From assembly GCA_013400975.1 (NCBI GenBank), contig WBMZ01014013.1, positions 62,001 through 126,000 of the forward strand: 64,000 bases of DNA. Reading direction: 5' to 3'. The translations under genes were made by a program, and so were the position numbers. The notes under the pieces were generated by a model. The model saw only the letters and a list, made by a program, of their open reading frames with translations, made no database searches and was not told where the DNA came from. Source of the DNA: Atrichornis clamosus. Taxonomy: Eukaryota > Chordata > Aves > Passeriformes > Menuridae. Positions 38,101 to 49,730 of this stretch are shown piece after piece; position 1 is the stretch's first letter; each line of letters begins with the position of its first letter.

Positions 38101-40079
38101 CTGTCCTGAGATGCAAAAGGAACACCCAGGCACAGCAGTTCAAAAGGTGACACTAAGAATGTGACTGGCAGAGGGCTTCCCCCAGAAAGAATCAGCTGCA
38201 GGGAGTCATTAAGTGAGCCAAATATTCAAGACTATTTCTTGTCCAAGGTGTTGTATTCTACCAGCACGTAACATTCAGCTAAGATAACCACAGATCAAAC
38301 TGCTTGTTACTCATTCTATTAATTTCTTTTCTTCTTATCTTTCCTTACTACTCATCCCTTCCCGGTTGCTCAGTTTTAAAGGAAGCCAGTAAAGTGGTTG
38401 AAATGAAGTGATGTCACAGCATCACCCAAAACACCAGCACGTGTCCTTAACTTGAGAAGGCCAGAAAAAGAGTAAAAATTAATTCCTGCTTATTTTCTTA
38501 TCTGTATTTCAACCTTTTGCTTGCATGCCTACAAATATATTGATACATGCAGGCTGCAAAGATCTCCTCACCTCACTTCTAAAATAAACATATACCTAGA
38601 TACAATCATGAAAACACAGATAGAATACTTTATGTTGATATGAAACATCAAGGTACACATTGGCACTCCACTAAGTAACCTGGGTGACAGTTTAAAATGC
38701 TTATTTAGCTGATTGCTTAACATGAAAAAATGCTCAAAAAGGCAAGGCAGGAAAACAATGATTATTTAAGAGTGACATGAAAGGTTTAAATCTGATGAAA
38801 CAGGTGGAATAAAAGCACTGCTACTCAACCTAGAAAGGACAATTTTTCTTTTTGGTTTAGTGACAATTCTCAATAAAAATATAAAGAGAATATATAAGAA
38901 GGTACAAGGTAATGCAGCTGGAACACCAATAATTACACAGTTATAGGTAAAACAAAAATGGGAGAGGATCTGGCATGCAAGACAAACTTTAGGCACCCTC
39001 AATATGAAACTACCAAGGTTATGAACACACATTTACACAATGCTAAGTCCCAGAGTTCTCACTCACTAGAAAGCTTCTGGTGAAGGAATATTGTCAGATG
39101 TGGTTCCACAGAACCTTGAAGAGTGCATAGGCTGAAGCTGGATTTTATCCTAATTTATTCCTCATGGCAGTAATGACAGTGTCTACACAAACAGAACCAT
39201 AACAGCTCTATTTGGCCTAATTTTTTCCTTTAATTTTTAGTACAGGTACTGTGTTATCATTAATCTTTCAAAACTGCATTAATTTAATGATGCATACATT
39301 AAAAGGGTAAGCACACGGCTGTAAAAAATTTAACTCCACCGAAAAAAGCAGCATTAAGGTATCCCTTCACTGATATTTTAACTCTGAAATTAAATTTTGC
39401 ACAAAAATATGGGTTCTAGAAAAGTAAATTATGAGTAAGATTTTATAAGTGAAAAATGTAATTAAGCAGTTGATTCTGCAAGCATCAGAATTGTCTTCAG
39501 CCAGTGTAGTTCCTACTTCTAACATTTTGTATAGTTTCAAAACATATAATTTTTCTGTCTCTGCACTTGCTGTTAATAATTTTACAAATATACAAATTTG
39601 ATAGCATGCACAGAAAGGTGTGGAAACTATTTGCTGCACACTGTGTAAGTTCAATTGTCCATAAATGCTTAAGAAAATGGAAAAATGGCAAACACATGGG
39701 CTGTATGCATTGAGTGTGGTCACTTCTGTTATTTTTTTTCCACCTCACCACACATTGTGTGAGCTGCATTTCCAATGAACCTTCCCCTGAAATAAGGTGA
39801 CTTGTAACAGTATGCATTTCATTTTTTTCTATAGTGATACAAACTCTAATTCCTTTATCACACAAATTTACATGGAACCCCACAACAGACAAGGTTTTGG
39901 AAAATAGCACTATCACCAAATATAGTAGTAACATGTGAGTTACTGAATGTGGATGAGAAAACACAGATTTCTTATTTTTCATGGACAAATTTAGCTGGTT
40001 AATCCTATCAGCTGCAGGGATTTTGGCAGTTGAGAATGCCAGAGCATCTGTGACTGACTTTTCTTGGAAAGAAAGAAGA

Positions 40080-40145
40080 GCTGGAAGATAACTCCTGAGT
40101 CAGTGGGCTGAGTCACCTGCTAGGAAGCCACATGATGTCATTTTT
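40080..40145. promoter_or_regulatory. Paired AP-1 sites plus CRE-like site
   Basis: The exact AP-1 (FOS/JUN) site TGAGTCA occurs twice in the same orientation, at 40096-40102 and 40109-40115. A CRE-like TGATGTCA follows at 40133-40140. Three bZIP-type sites within 45 bp is unlikely in random sequence of this length and fits an inducible enhancer. Activity is inferred. Confidence 0.4.
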
Positions 40146-43060
40146 GATAAGGAAATGTAGAAATTCCATCTTAAAATTTGCTAAGTGTTTGACCTCCCCT
40201 GGCCCATGCTCATACTGGAATCCAGTTTCAGAGACTCCCTGATGGGACTGTTTAAAGGTTCCTTTACCTCTCTCTGTGCATTATCACGGACAGCACGTAC
40301 CTATTTGTGCCTTTTAGCAAAACAGGCCAGCCACATCCTGTCACCTCCCCCCAGGTAGCCACACATAGGAGCAATATCCACTTCTCAGCATTTTTCTTTG
40401 CTGGACTAACCAAGCTCAGCTCTTTCCCAACCAGATCAGCTCTCCATTCTCCCCACCCTCCTAGCCCCTACCTGCACCTATTCCACTTTGTGTCCATCTG
40501 CTGTGTTCCAACTGCAGCATCTGCTTAACAGAAGGCACCACAGAGACCTCTAAGTCTTGGATACACCATCAGATTTTGAATCTAATGTTTGCTGGAGTTT
40601 AGGATATGGACTTCATAGCATTGGCTCTGCTGGTTTGGAGCTATCACAGTATTTAATGAGAACACCTTGGACACAAGTAATGTGGGGAGTCAGGCACAAA
40701 AACACCAGATCAACAGCCTACACCTGAAATTAGGCTGTATGGCCTGTTCACGCAAAACCAGCAGCTTTTAAATGTCCGAATTTCTTACAGATTCATTGTT
40801 TTCAGTAGGATCAGCCTTTGTTTTTAACATTTTAAGTATTATGCTTTAAGAATTTCACTAGCAACAAGAAATAAACACAGCAATAAATATCTGTCATTTT
40901 ACTAGCAGGGTCTGTGATTTTATTATGCAAGGCTGCTTAAATAGTTGGAGAATATTCTTATAAACCTTTGCTCACACCCATATGTTATGTCTGGAGAGCT
41001 ATTGGCTCACTTTGACTAATTTTCGTTCTAAACACTTCTCTATCTGTTATCATGACCAGTAGTAATTATAAACAAATTATTTTTTAATGAATACACTGGA
41101 GTTTCTTTAGATTTTTTTTTGCCACTTTACAACAAGCTACAATTCACATTAGAATAATGGTGTCTTTGTTAGGTGGCCACTTGAGGATGAAATTGTCAGA
41201 ACTTATGGTAGGATAGGAGAAAAACATGGCAAAAAGAGAAAGCATTTTATTGGATTAAACAATCAGGAAGATTTCCTAATACTGTACCCCCACCCCAACA
41301 CCACCAGCCAGTCATCACAGTTCTAGAAAGTAATGGAGAGAGAGCTTAATATAATGTAGGACTCTTTACTCACTATGGACTATGTTATGCCTGGTCCACC
41401 TGGCTGAATACTACAGGATATGGTGATGTCTTGTGAATGTGAGCTCATCAAATATGTGAAACTGCTGCTGTGAGTGCATAGGATTATACTGTCATCATCT
41501 TCTTTGCCTAGCAAAAGATAGAATTGGGAGATTTAGCACTTGAGGTCAGGTCCTCAAGGGGAATAACTTCAATTGAGCTGTAATCACTTACAAAAGTGAA
41601 AGATCTGTGGTCTTTGGACTGTACAAAATGTTGTCCCTTGTCAAAATATCATACTACTAGAACTGAAGACCAAGTTGACATGAGGTCTGAGGTCCAACAA
41701 CTCTCAAAAAATTCAAAGTGAATCTCATCACTTCAACACTTTTAAGTTTTTGGCACTTTTGTACAATATTTACATTACCTGTTAATCTTTTGACAAGCAA
41801 GGTATTATAAATTTATCATTAAACACAGCTAATATAGGAGTGACATGAGCCACAAATACATCTCATTTACCAATATGAAACCACATACATTTTCAAACAC
41901 ATTTAGCTCACTGCATTATTCAGGAAGGATATGTATGAGTCTGTTTAACTGGTATTCCTTACATGCCAATTAGTGTAAGCACCATAAGCATGTAAGCTTC
42001 TGCAAAATGAAAAGTCATTGTTAAATAAGATGTTCCTGAAAGAAAAATAAGTAAGAATCTTATTTTACTTCAAGGTAACTTACTTATAAGCATGCCTTAT
42101 AAGTTGACACTCAATAATTAACACAGGCAGAAATAAAAATAGAGTATTGCTGAGCAAGCTTAGTGTAAAGAATTCTGTAAAATAGGTATATTTTACACTA
42201 CATATATACACACAGGTATTTCATAATGTAAAAAGTATACAGATAAGGTCTGTACAAATAGACAAATATATATATGTATGTATATACAAGGTACTTCAAG
42301 AAATTTTAACACTGGAATTTGAAATTTAAAAGATTACCAGATAAATTTGCCCTCTAAGGCTACTACATAATTTTATAGATGACTTATCAAATACACACAA
42401 CTATGAAAAATGTGTGCAATTACAGACATCTGTCAAGTGAAACACAATGCTGACTGTCAAGCTAGGCAAGCATACTGAAGCTACATACACAGTTCATATT
42501 TTATTCAGGCACAGCACACCTTAAAGGGTACAACCCATTTTATTAAGTATTATCGTATCTAGCAACTGAAATTTTGTTTTACTGATACTGATAGTTAACG
42601 CCAAGCAATGTGGTTTCATAATGCAAGATATACTGAGAAAAATTTATAAACAGCAAATAAACAAACTGAGGAGACAGATACCAAATATTCCACAATAGAA
42701 AGTCCCTTTTCTCGGCTTACCTCTAGTGTTGATAAGGCAGGCTGCCTTCCCCACCTCCCCTTCTTACTTGCTAGTCACTTCAGTTACACAAAGTACTTTC
42801 AGTCCACCAAAATTGAGCCTCCTGACCTTCACAAAACCTTCATTTTTTTACTGATTTTCTGAGCACTTACCAGCAACAAATCTACTTAAGCATTTTTCAC
42901 CCCAACCTCTACAGCCTCATTTTTAGCCATTCCGCTCCGACTTCAACAGAAGTAGCTTCAATTCTGCTTCTCACGGCTTGGCTCAGCAGTGTGCATGAGC
43001 AAGACAGAGTCACAGCCACATCCAGAACACCTGGTAAGCACTTAAAACCAGGGTACACTG
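40146..43060. other. Unique AT-rich sequence, no gene seen
   Basis: No exon or transposon is recognised. A short TA-rich repeat lies at 42265-42287. The plus-strand frame 40307-40528 is Pro- and Ser-rich and unsupported. Confidence 0.6.
42265..42287 (+). repeat. TA/TG dinucleotide repeat
   Basis: A short run of TA units is interrupted by two GTAT units, a small microsatellite. Confidence 0.75.
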
Positions 43061-43327
43061 TCACAGAGTCATCTGGGAATGGTTTGTGTTGGAAAGGACC
43101 TGACAGTTCATCTCATTCCAGCCCCTGCCATGGCAGGGACACCTTCCACTATCCCAGGGTGTTCCTAGCCCCATCCAACCTGGCCTTGGACTCTTCCAGG
43201 GATGGGGCAGCCACAGCCTCTCTGGGCAGCCTGTGCCTGGGCCTCACCACCCTCACAGGGAAGAATTTCTTCCTAAAATCTAACCTAGCCCTGCCCTCTG
43301 ACAGTTTAAAGCCATTCTCCCTTGTCA
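43061..43327 (-). mobile_element. CR1 LINE, 3' end, 5'-truncated
   Basis: The reverse complement of the bird CR1 3' region is plain. Reading the plus strand there is 'tcacagagtcatctgggaatgg', a GTTGGAAAGGACCT block, CCTGCCATGGCAGGGACACC, CATCCAACCTGGCCTTGGA, GGGATGGGGCAGCCACAG, CTCACAGGGAAGAATTTCTT and ending AGTTTAAAGCCATTCTCCC. The left end is the LINE's 3' end, so the element is on the minus strand. About 267 bp remain, with no reverse-transcriptase coding sequence. Similarity to the remembered consensus is high, so it is fairly young. The open frame 42991-43335 crossing it is a shadow. Confidence 0.93.
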
Positions 43328-46300
43328 AAACTTGAGTGGGATCAAAGGCTTTTACATCAGCAACCCCTACATCTGACCAGATCAGAACGCCCACACAAAT
43401 GCCCATTGTTTGGTTTCCAGACCCATCCCATCTTTCCTTGCAGTCTCCTGCCACTCTAGAGGTCAGCTGCACGCTCTGACATCTCTCTGAGGCCAGGCTT
43501 GGATCTTGGCGTGAGGAGCTGTGTTACTGCACAGAGGCCACTGAGTGTGCAGCAGCACTACCAGCATTCCGTCACTACTGATGGAGCTCAGGGAAGTCTG
43601 CTCGAGGTGAAAAGCTCTGTAACCTACAACTCTCCCCTTACTGAACACTTTCATCACTGCAATGAATTATTATTCTAAGAAAAAAAATTAAAATGTTACA
43701 TATAGTATTTGGTTACTCTCTTTGGACTGTTTAAGAGCTTCTATTAACTATGGAAATATAGATATTCTTCAAAAGAATAGTATTTTCTAAGAGTGAATGG
43801 TTCATACAGCACCTGGAATCAAGTTAAGAACAGCTATTCAAAGCAATTAGATTTCTGCAAAATTTTGCTTGATATTCTCCAAAATGTTAAGGAGACAGAT
43901 GGATTAGAGAAGGATAAAATAGATTATACCATGGGCTCAATTTCCCTTTCTTCCTTATAATTTTTGGCATTCAAAAATCTATTTGCAATACATTTAATAT
44001 TTTAAATATAAATATCAGATTACATCATTATGCTAATCTCTGTCAACCACATCTGAAGACTGTTTGTAGGTAACATCTTTGCAAATTAGATGAATAAAAG
44101 AAAGTTAAATTTAAAGAGCATGGACTTACTATTTTTGTCTATGTCAGAACAGGAAAAGCACAGGTGACAGAAATAAAATTATCACTGCCTTTTCTAATGA
44201 TTTAAGGACAAATACTTGAAAACTGACCACAACAACAGCAACACTTCATCAATGGATGAGAAGTTTAGATTATTGCTGAGCAAAATATGAAAGCAATTCC
44301 TGCTGTTGAATTCAAGAAGCAACTAAGGTGCAAAGCAGGGTAGAGTGTCATTGAAAGCTGCATTGATGCTTGCTTGGTACCTGGAAGATGAATTACAGCT
44401 CTGCTAATTCCAGTTGGCAGATTGGACTTGGCAGGCATGGGAGTGAGAGAGCTCTCATGACGTGTTGAGCTGAGGGACCGTAACCCACAGCACTTAGGAT
44501 AAAACAATTTACAAATTGTCTGTCAGTTGTCTGTCTGCCTCTCATTCTTTAGGAAATCATGCAGAATCCCCAGCTAAAATGAACCAAAATTAATTCCCTT
44601 TCTGTGTGAATTTCCTAAAATCCTCGTGATTCATCTAGTGTCAGCACTATGATAAATTAGTAACAGTGACAGAAATTAAAGCCCAGATAAGAGCATAAAA
44701 ACTGGCATTAAGACTGGAACACCATTACCTCTGTGATGTAAGTGGTTTATTAAAAAATCAATAAAACTATGAATGCTCTATACAGCTCCTATGAATTACA
44801 TACTGTAAATTCATTCTGATCAATTATTTATTATCTGTATTGTCTTTAACATTTTGGAAAGCTCTGCAGCAGGTATCTTAAGTACAGGACCTAAACTAAA
44901 CTTCAGAGATTTGGGAGGCTTACAGGTTCTTGTTTTAATTGCATTACATGTCTGTAAGTATAAAGCACTTTAGTCTGAAGTGGTACTTAAGCACTATTTC
45001 TTTACAGCTTCTCAGAAACACTGCTGTTGAATTCTTAGCCTTCCACATGTTCTGGTTTCATACTTTAAGAAGAAAAAATGAGGTAGACATTTTCATTTTC
45101 ATTATGCATCCCAAGAAAGGTCCAGTAAGTACATGATCTTTCAATTTGTACAATCACTAACAATCAAAAAGCAACTTGTTTTTTACCCTGTCATTGGTTC
45201 GTTGAATGGTCCAGCCACAGCTTCTAAACTGTAGGAAATATCACAACTTTCTAACATTACATTATTTACACGCAGAACTGTCAATGTTTAATCCAAGTTA
45301 ACAAGAATGCCAAGCACTTACATTTAATTAAAGCTATACATCATTCTAGATAATTAGTAATAATTAAGAAGAATTACCATCATAAATAAGGCAAATAATA
45401 TTATTTCAACTGAAATTTGAAGTCTGAATTCAAACACCCAAAATAAACTCCTGAGAATGCAAATACACCATTATGCAAACTGTTTTCTTTAAGTATGATA
45501 TAATTTATGTAATGAAATAAATCTATGCTGTTAAAATATTTAGCAGAACTGAGAATAATGAGTAGAGATAGGATTAGTTTAATTAGTTTACTGAAATGGA
45601 GTTCTTATAGTGGCTAAGTGTGATATATTAGCTTTTGTCACTTGGAATAAAAAAAGAGGTAATTAGTTCTCATCCAAATATATTGTTTTCTTTGAAGAAG
45701 GAATTGCAATATTTTAGCCTGCATGGTAGAAAATAATACATGGAGCATGAAACTTATCATCTTCATCCAAGGGTACCTCTATGATAAATCAGAAGAAGAT
45801 AGGAAAAACTTAAGCATTCAAGAATGAACTCTTGAATAGATTGAATTTATGCTGGTGCAACTCCACAGATTTAAATGAAATGGCAACTCCTCAAACTGCA
45901 CAAATCCTGTCATCATTTATCCCTGCCTAATTTGAGAGTTTGTACCAAATTTTGTCTCTCTATTCAGCAACTAGTTCATTACTCAGTAAATCCTGTACTG
46001 TTGTCCTAAATCAAGGCTTTTACCAAAGTGACTCAAAACGAACAGGAGGAATGCCTTCCTCAATAATATTTACTATTGAATCATAAACACATCCACTGAA
46101 AGGTCAGAACCGAATTTTATCTCTGTAAAAATAAGAAAAATAACACCAGGTATCCTTTCATAGACTAAGTATCATTTCACCACCAGAAAATTACTTAACG
46201 GTAATTGCACATTTCTGAAGACAGCTGTATGGAACATATTTAACAAGGCATAGAAAGAAAATGGTTTATCCATCTTTTGTAAGAAAACTTGAATTTTCTT

Positions 46301-49300
46301 TTTTAAGAATGGGGCACTACTACACTCAAGCAACATGCATTTATTTAAAACTAGAATCTAAAGGCCCAAGAAACGAATTATCTAACAATGGCACACACAC
46401 AAAAAATTTTAAAAAGCCGAAATAACCAATAAATCCCCTGTGGTAACACGTGGATGGGAGCAGGAGAAATACAGAGTGAAAGGCTTGCAAAGCAATTGAT
46501 ATACTTTTCAGTTAATAAAATAAAGAAATTATGAATGAACAAAATTAATTTTAAGTAAACACTCAGGAAAGGGAAACCCTCTGCTGTAGCATACTGAAAA
46601 GCCTCAGGCATTAGTATAATAACACAGGCCATCTATAATTTCATTTTTACTTTTTTTGGAACAGTATTGTTGCATATGCAGGAGGTATTTAGTATCCTGG
46701 ATTATGGAGTTTGGATGATTCCATACACAAGCTTAAAAGAGCTCCAAAATTGAAATACAGCAAATCAACCACAAAAAAAAGATGAGCTTTCCCTTTTTTT
46801 TATATCTTCCAGCCATACAGACTCACACACAGCACTTCAGCCAGAAGTTCATACTAATTACGAGGATATAAGAAATGCAGCTTACACTTGGGTTCAGCTG
46901 CAGCATTTAGGCTGATTTTTGGGACTGAACAATAACAAACAACTGAGATCTGCAGGGCATCAAAAACATCAAAGTCATAAAAAGCCTTCCCTCTCCATGT
47001 ATTTGCTGATATTTCCTACTTGTATCTCCCCAACCTCAGTTATTCACCTCCCAGGTGATGTTGAAAATAAACCCCATACTTCAGAAGTGCCCAACTTTAG
47101 CTTTTTAAAAAGATCATGATATTATTTAAGCGAGTTGTCATATTTCTGTTAGGAGAGTGGGCAGAACTGTGATCTGTACATCTTAGAAAGCCATCCCTCT
47201 ATTACTAATTGGCAAGTTGAAATATATAAAAATCCCTCATGCACTACTGCTGCTGATATTCCTCAGTCTGGAAATATGCTGCTTCTGAACAGATCAGGGG
47301 CCAGAAACTGATAATCCATGTATTACACTGATCTCCTACTGTTAGATTATAAGAAAGCTGCATTACAATAGTATTTGGAATTCTAAAACTCACTGATATC
47401 ATAATGAAGACAGGAGGAGAACTACACAATTTGATTAGCATCTTTTAATTGTAAAGTCCGAACAATGAATTCAAAAGAAATTAACTTGCTACATGATCTA
47501 ATGAAGGTAATCAAATCAGAAATGATTTAATAAAACTAAAGCACACAGTTTGGTACCCAAGAGACTGATATATAATTCATAAAGTTGCCACATTTGGTCA
47601 TTAGGTCAAATACACTAGTTAAGTAGTAAGCTATTCTGAGAACTGGCTATGAAGCCAAAAGATTCTTAAACATGAGCAGTGAGTATAGAAAAAAGTTTTT
47701 GCCTCATTTCTAAGTATTATAATTGACTTTTTACTGTATGGTTTGTATGAAACTGCAGACCAGACTGAAGACTAAGGTGATGTTTCTGGTTTTCTATACT
47801 TAGTTTCCTATAGGCATTCATTCACCTCATCTCATTCCTCCCACCTCCAAAGCAAAATACAGCGGCTTTGGATATTCACAGTAAAAATGCTGAAATCACT
47901 AGAAAATACACAGGGTGATGGAATTCCCCTTGCAGTTACCCTTTGAGGAGGCTATGATACAATATTGGCCTACACATTACAATTCTAGAGATAACACTAA
48001 TCCCTGGTGCTGCTCACCAGGAGCACTAACCCCACAAAGCTTTACATGCTATCTATGGGAGAGAGGGGGAGAGAGAAAAATGGAAACGAAAAAAAAACCT
48101 GAAAAAATAGCCTGCTTTTCCTCATGCAGCTGCACAGGGAGAAGGACGTACTTTCAGAATATCCAATGACACAGAGATGGCCAGGAAAAGTGACCTGTTG
48201 AGAGGCTCACTTTCTGTCTATGAAAATGTGAGAAATAAGCCTGGCCAGGAGCCACTGCAAAGCAAACAGAGCCCTACAAGTTACTAACACTGCTCCATCC
48301 TCCTCTCCCACCACCTAAGGGGTAGAATTGCACCATTCCTTTAAGGCTCCAGCAGCCAAGAGAGATCCTCACATCTCTGTCCTCAAGACCCCACTGGGTT
48401 TGTGTATTTGATGATGCCAGAACCAGTCAAACTTCTGTGTTGTGCCAGAAGGGAAGGCAAGGCTAAAATTCCTCCCGCAGCAAGAGCTAAGAAGGGAACA
48501 AGAAAGTTAGAAAGACACAATACAGTGAGTCTTTGCAAAAAGTACAGAGGCTCAACTGTTTAAAGTATTCACCTGACAGTTACAAAATCCCTTTCAACAC
48601 TTTTTTTAATGCAAAGAAAAAAAAAAAATTTTTGAGGGGAAAAATTCTTACCAGTTTGGCAGCTCTACCTGCACTCCCAGCACCTGCACCCACGTGTTGG
48701 AGAACAAGTGCTTCTTTCTCCCAGGAATAATACACCCTGTTTCTTAAAACAGATCACCTACATAATCTATATTAGGCACTTGTCAACACAAACATTTTTT
48801 CTGTGAAAAAACCCAACTTTTAATCCTCAGGAAATCAACCCAGAAGTTTGGGACTCAGAGGCACAAAGAGAATGGGATCACCTTGAGAGAATTAGTTGAC
48901 TACATCAGTGAATTATGGACTAGTTCAATAACCTTCTGACTAAGTAACAAATCCAGCATTATCCCATGTAACACAATTTCAGAACAAGGAGGTACAGGAT
49001 GATGGCACAACTCAACTGGGGGAACCTGCCCATGTAATCAAAGGCCAGTTCTCAACAGTACCTAAGCACATTACATTTTGGTTCAGTTTTTATTTTGTTT
49101 TTCACTTTGGTGGAGGAAGGAAGGATGTGTCTCCAGACACATATCCTGGCAGTAAATCACAGGCAAAACACTACCCAGGTTGACATAACTGTAGGATGGT
49201 CCTGCACAGGCTCTATTCAACACAGTGTGATGGCAGTCCCAGTGTCACACACCAGTGTGGCACCTCCCTTAGTGACAATACTGCACCTTGTGCCTCGAAA

Positions 49301-49666
49301 ATCCCAAATCAAAGTAGATGTTGACACAATATTAACAAAATATTATTTTTTTAAATTTAGTCAAGCTCTAACAGAAATCCCTGTTGAAAATACATTCTTG
49401 TGGTTTTTTTCCCTGTTCCATTTATTTATATCTATTTTATTGTAAAAAATATAATAATATGATTACACCAAACTTCATTCAAGTGTGTATTTTTTGTCCA
49501 TAAAACTGCACAGAATGCAGACACCAAAAAACATGTAGTAAGCATATATTCATTATATGATTTCCAGTAATCTACTGATAAAAAAAGAGGTTTATATCTA
49601 AACCAGTGTGGCTGCTGGAACAAAACACATGGACTCTATAACTCTATAGAGGTATTACAGGTTGGA
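43328..49666. other. Unique AT-rich sequence, no gene seen
   Basis: No exon, RNA gene or long repeat is supported. A segment at 45300-45560 is dense in TAAT/ATTA cores but also very AT-rich, so that density may mean nothing. A purine run lies at 48057-48080. Frames at 43463-43657 and 47915-48169 show no domains. Confidence 0.6.
48057..48080 (+). repeat. Short GA-rich purine tract
   Basis: A 24-nt run of G and A contains GAGAGA-type units and is low-complexity sequence. Confidence 0.8.
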
Positions 49667-49714
49667 GGTCAGGCAAAGATTACAGGAGCCCCTTCTAGCC
49701 TGTGTGTTTTATGG
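49667..49714 (+). mobile_element. Ancient CR1/L3-type LINE 3' tail
   Basis: The block GGTCAGGCAAAGATTACA, then CCCCTTCTAGCC, then TTTTATGG follows the order of old reptile/bird CR1 ends (GGTCAGACTAGATGAT..., CCCTTCTGGCC, TCTATG). It is in plus orientation and clearly much more diverged than the 43-kb and 58-kb copies. A run of 16 A follows at 49715-49730, which is not typical of CR1. Confidence 0.55.
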
Positions 49715-49730
49715 AAAAAAAAAAAAAAAA
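49715..49730 (+). repeat. Run of 16 A
   Basis: Sixteen A bases directly follow the old CR1-like tail. It is probably a mononucleotide repeat. Confidence 0.9.

Larger units (their letters stand above)
20101..40060. other. Long unique AT-rich stretch, no gene seen
   Basis: Across about 20 kb I find no exon with domain similarity, no RNA gene and no long transposon. Low-complexity tracts occur at 22547-22595, 32716-32780 and 35108-35122, and short hairpins at 20511-20560, 29372-29389 and 33551-33572. GC-richer patches at about 23750-23960, 28020-28240 and 33330-33620 have no identified cause. The longest frames, 33227-33679 and 39497-39988 on the minus strand, are featureless. Confidence 0.6.

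Noticed and set aside
39497..39988. Longest open frame (minus strand, 163 codons)
   Set aside because: The sequence has no recognisable domain, its DNA is AT-rich like its surroundings, an overlapping frame of 118 codons shares the locus, and a frame of this length is expected by chance in 64 kb.
42991..43335. Plus-strand frame of 114 codons
   Set aside because: Most of it is the antisense of a CR1 3' end.
45300..45560. Dense TAAT/ATTA cores as an enhancer
   Set aside because: The segment is so AT-rich that these cores are expected by composition. No palindromes or phasing support a specific site.
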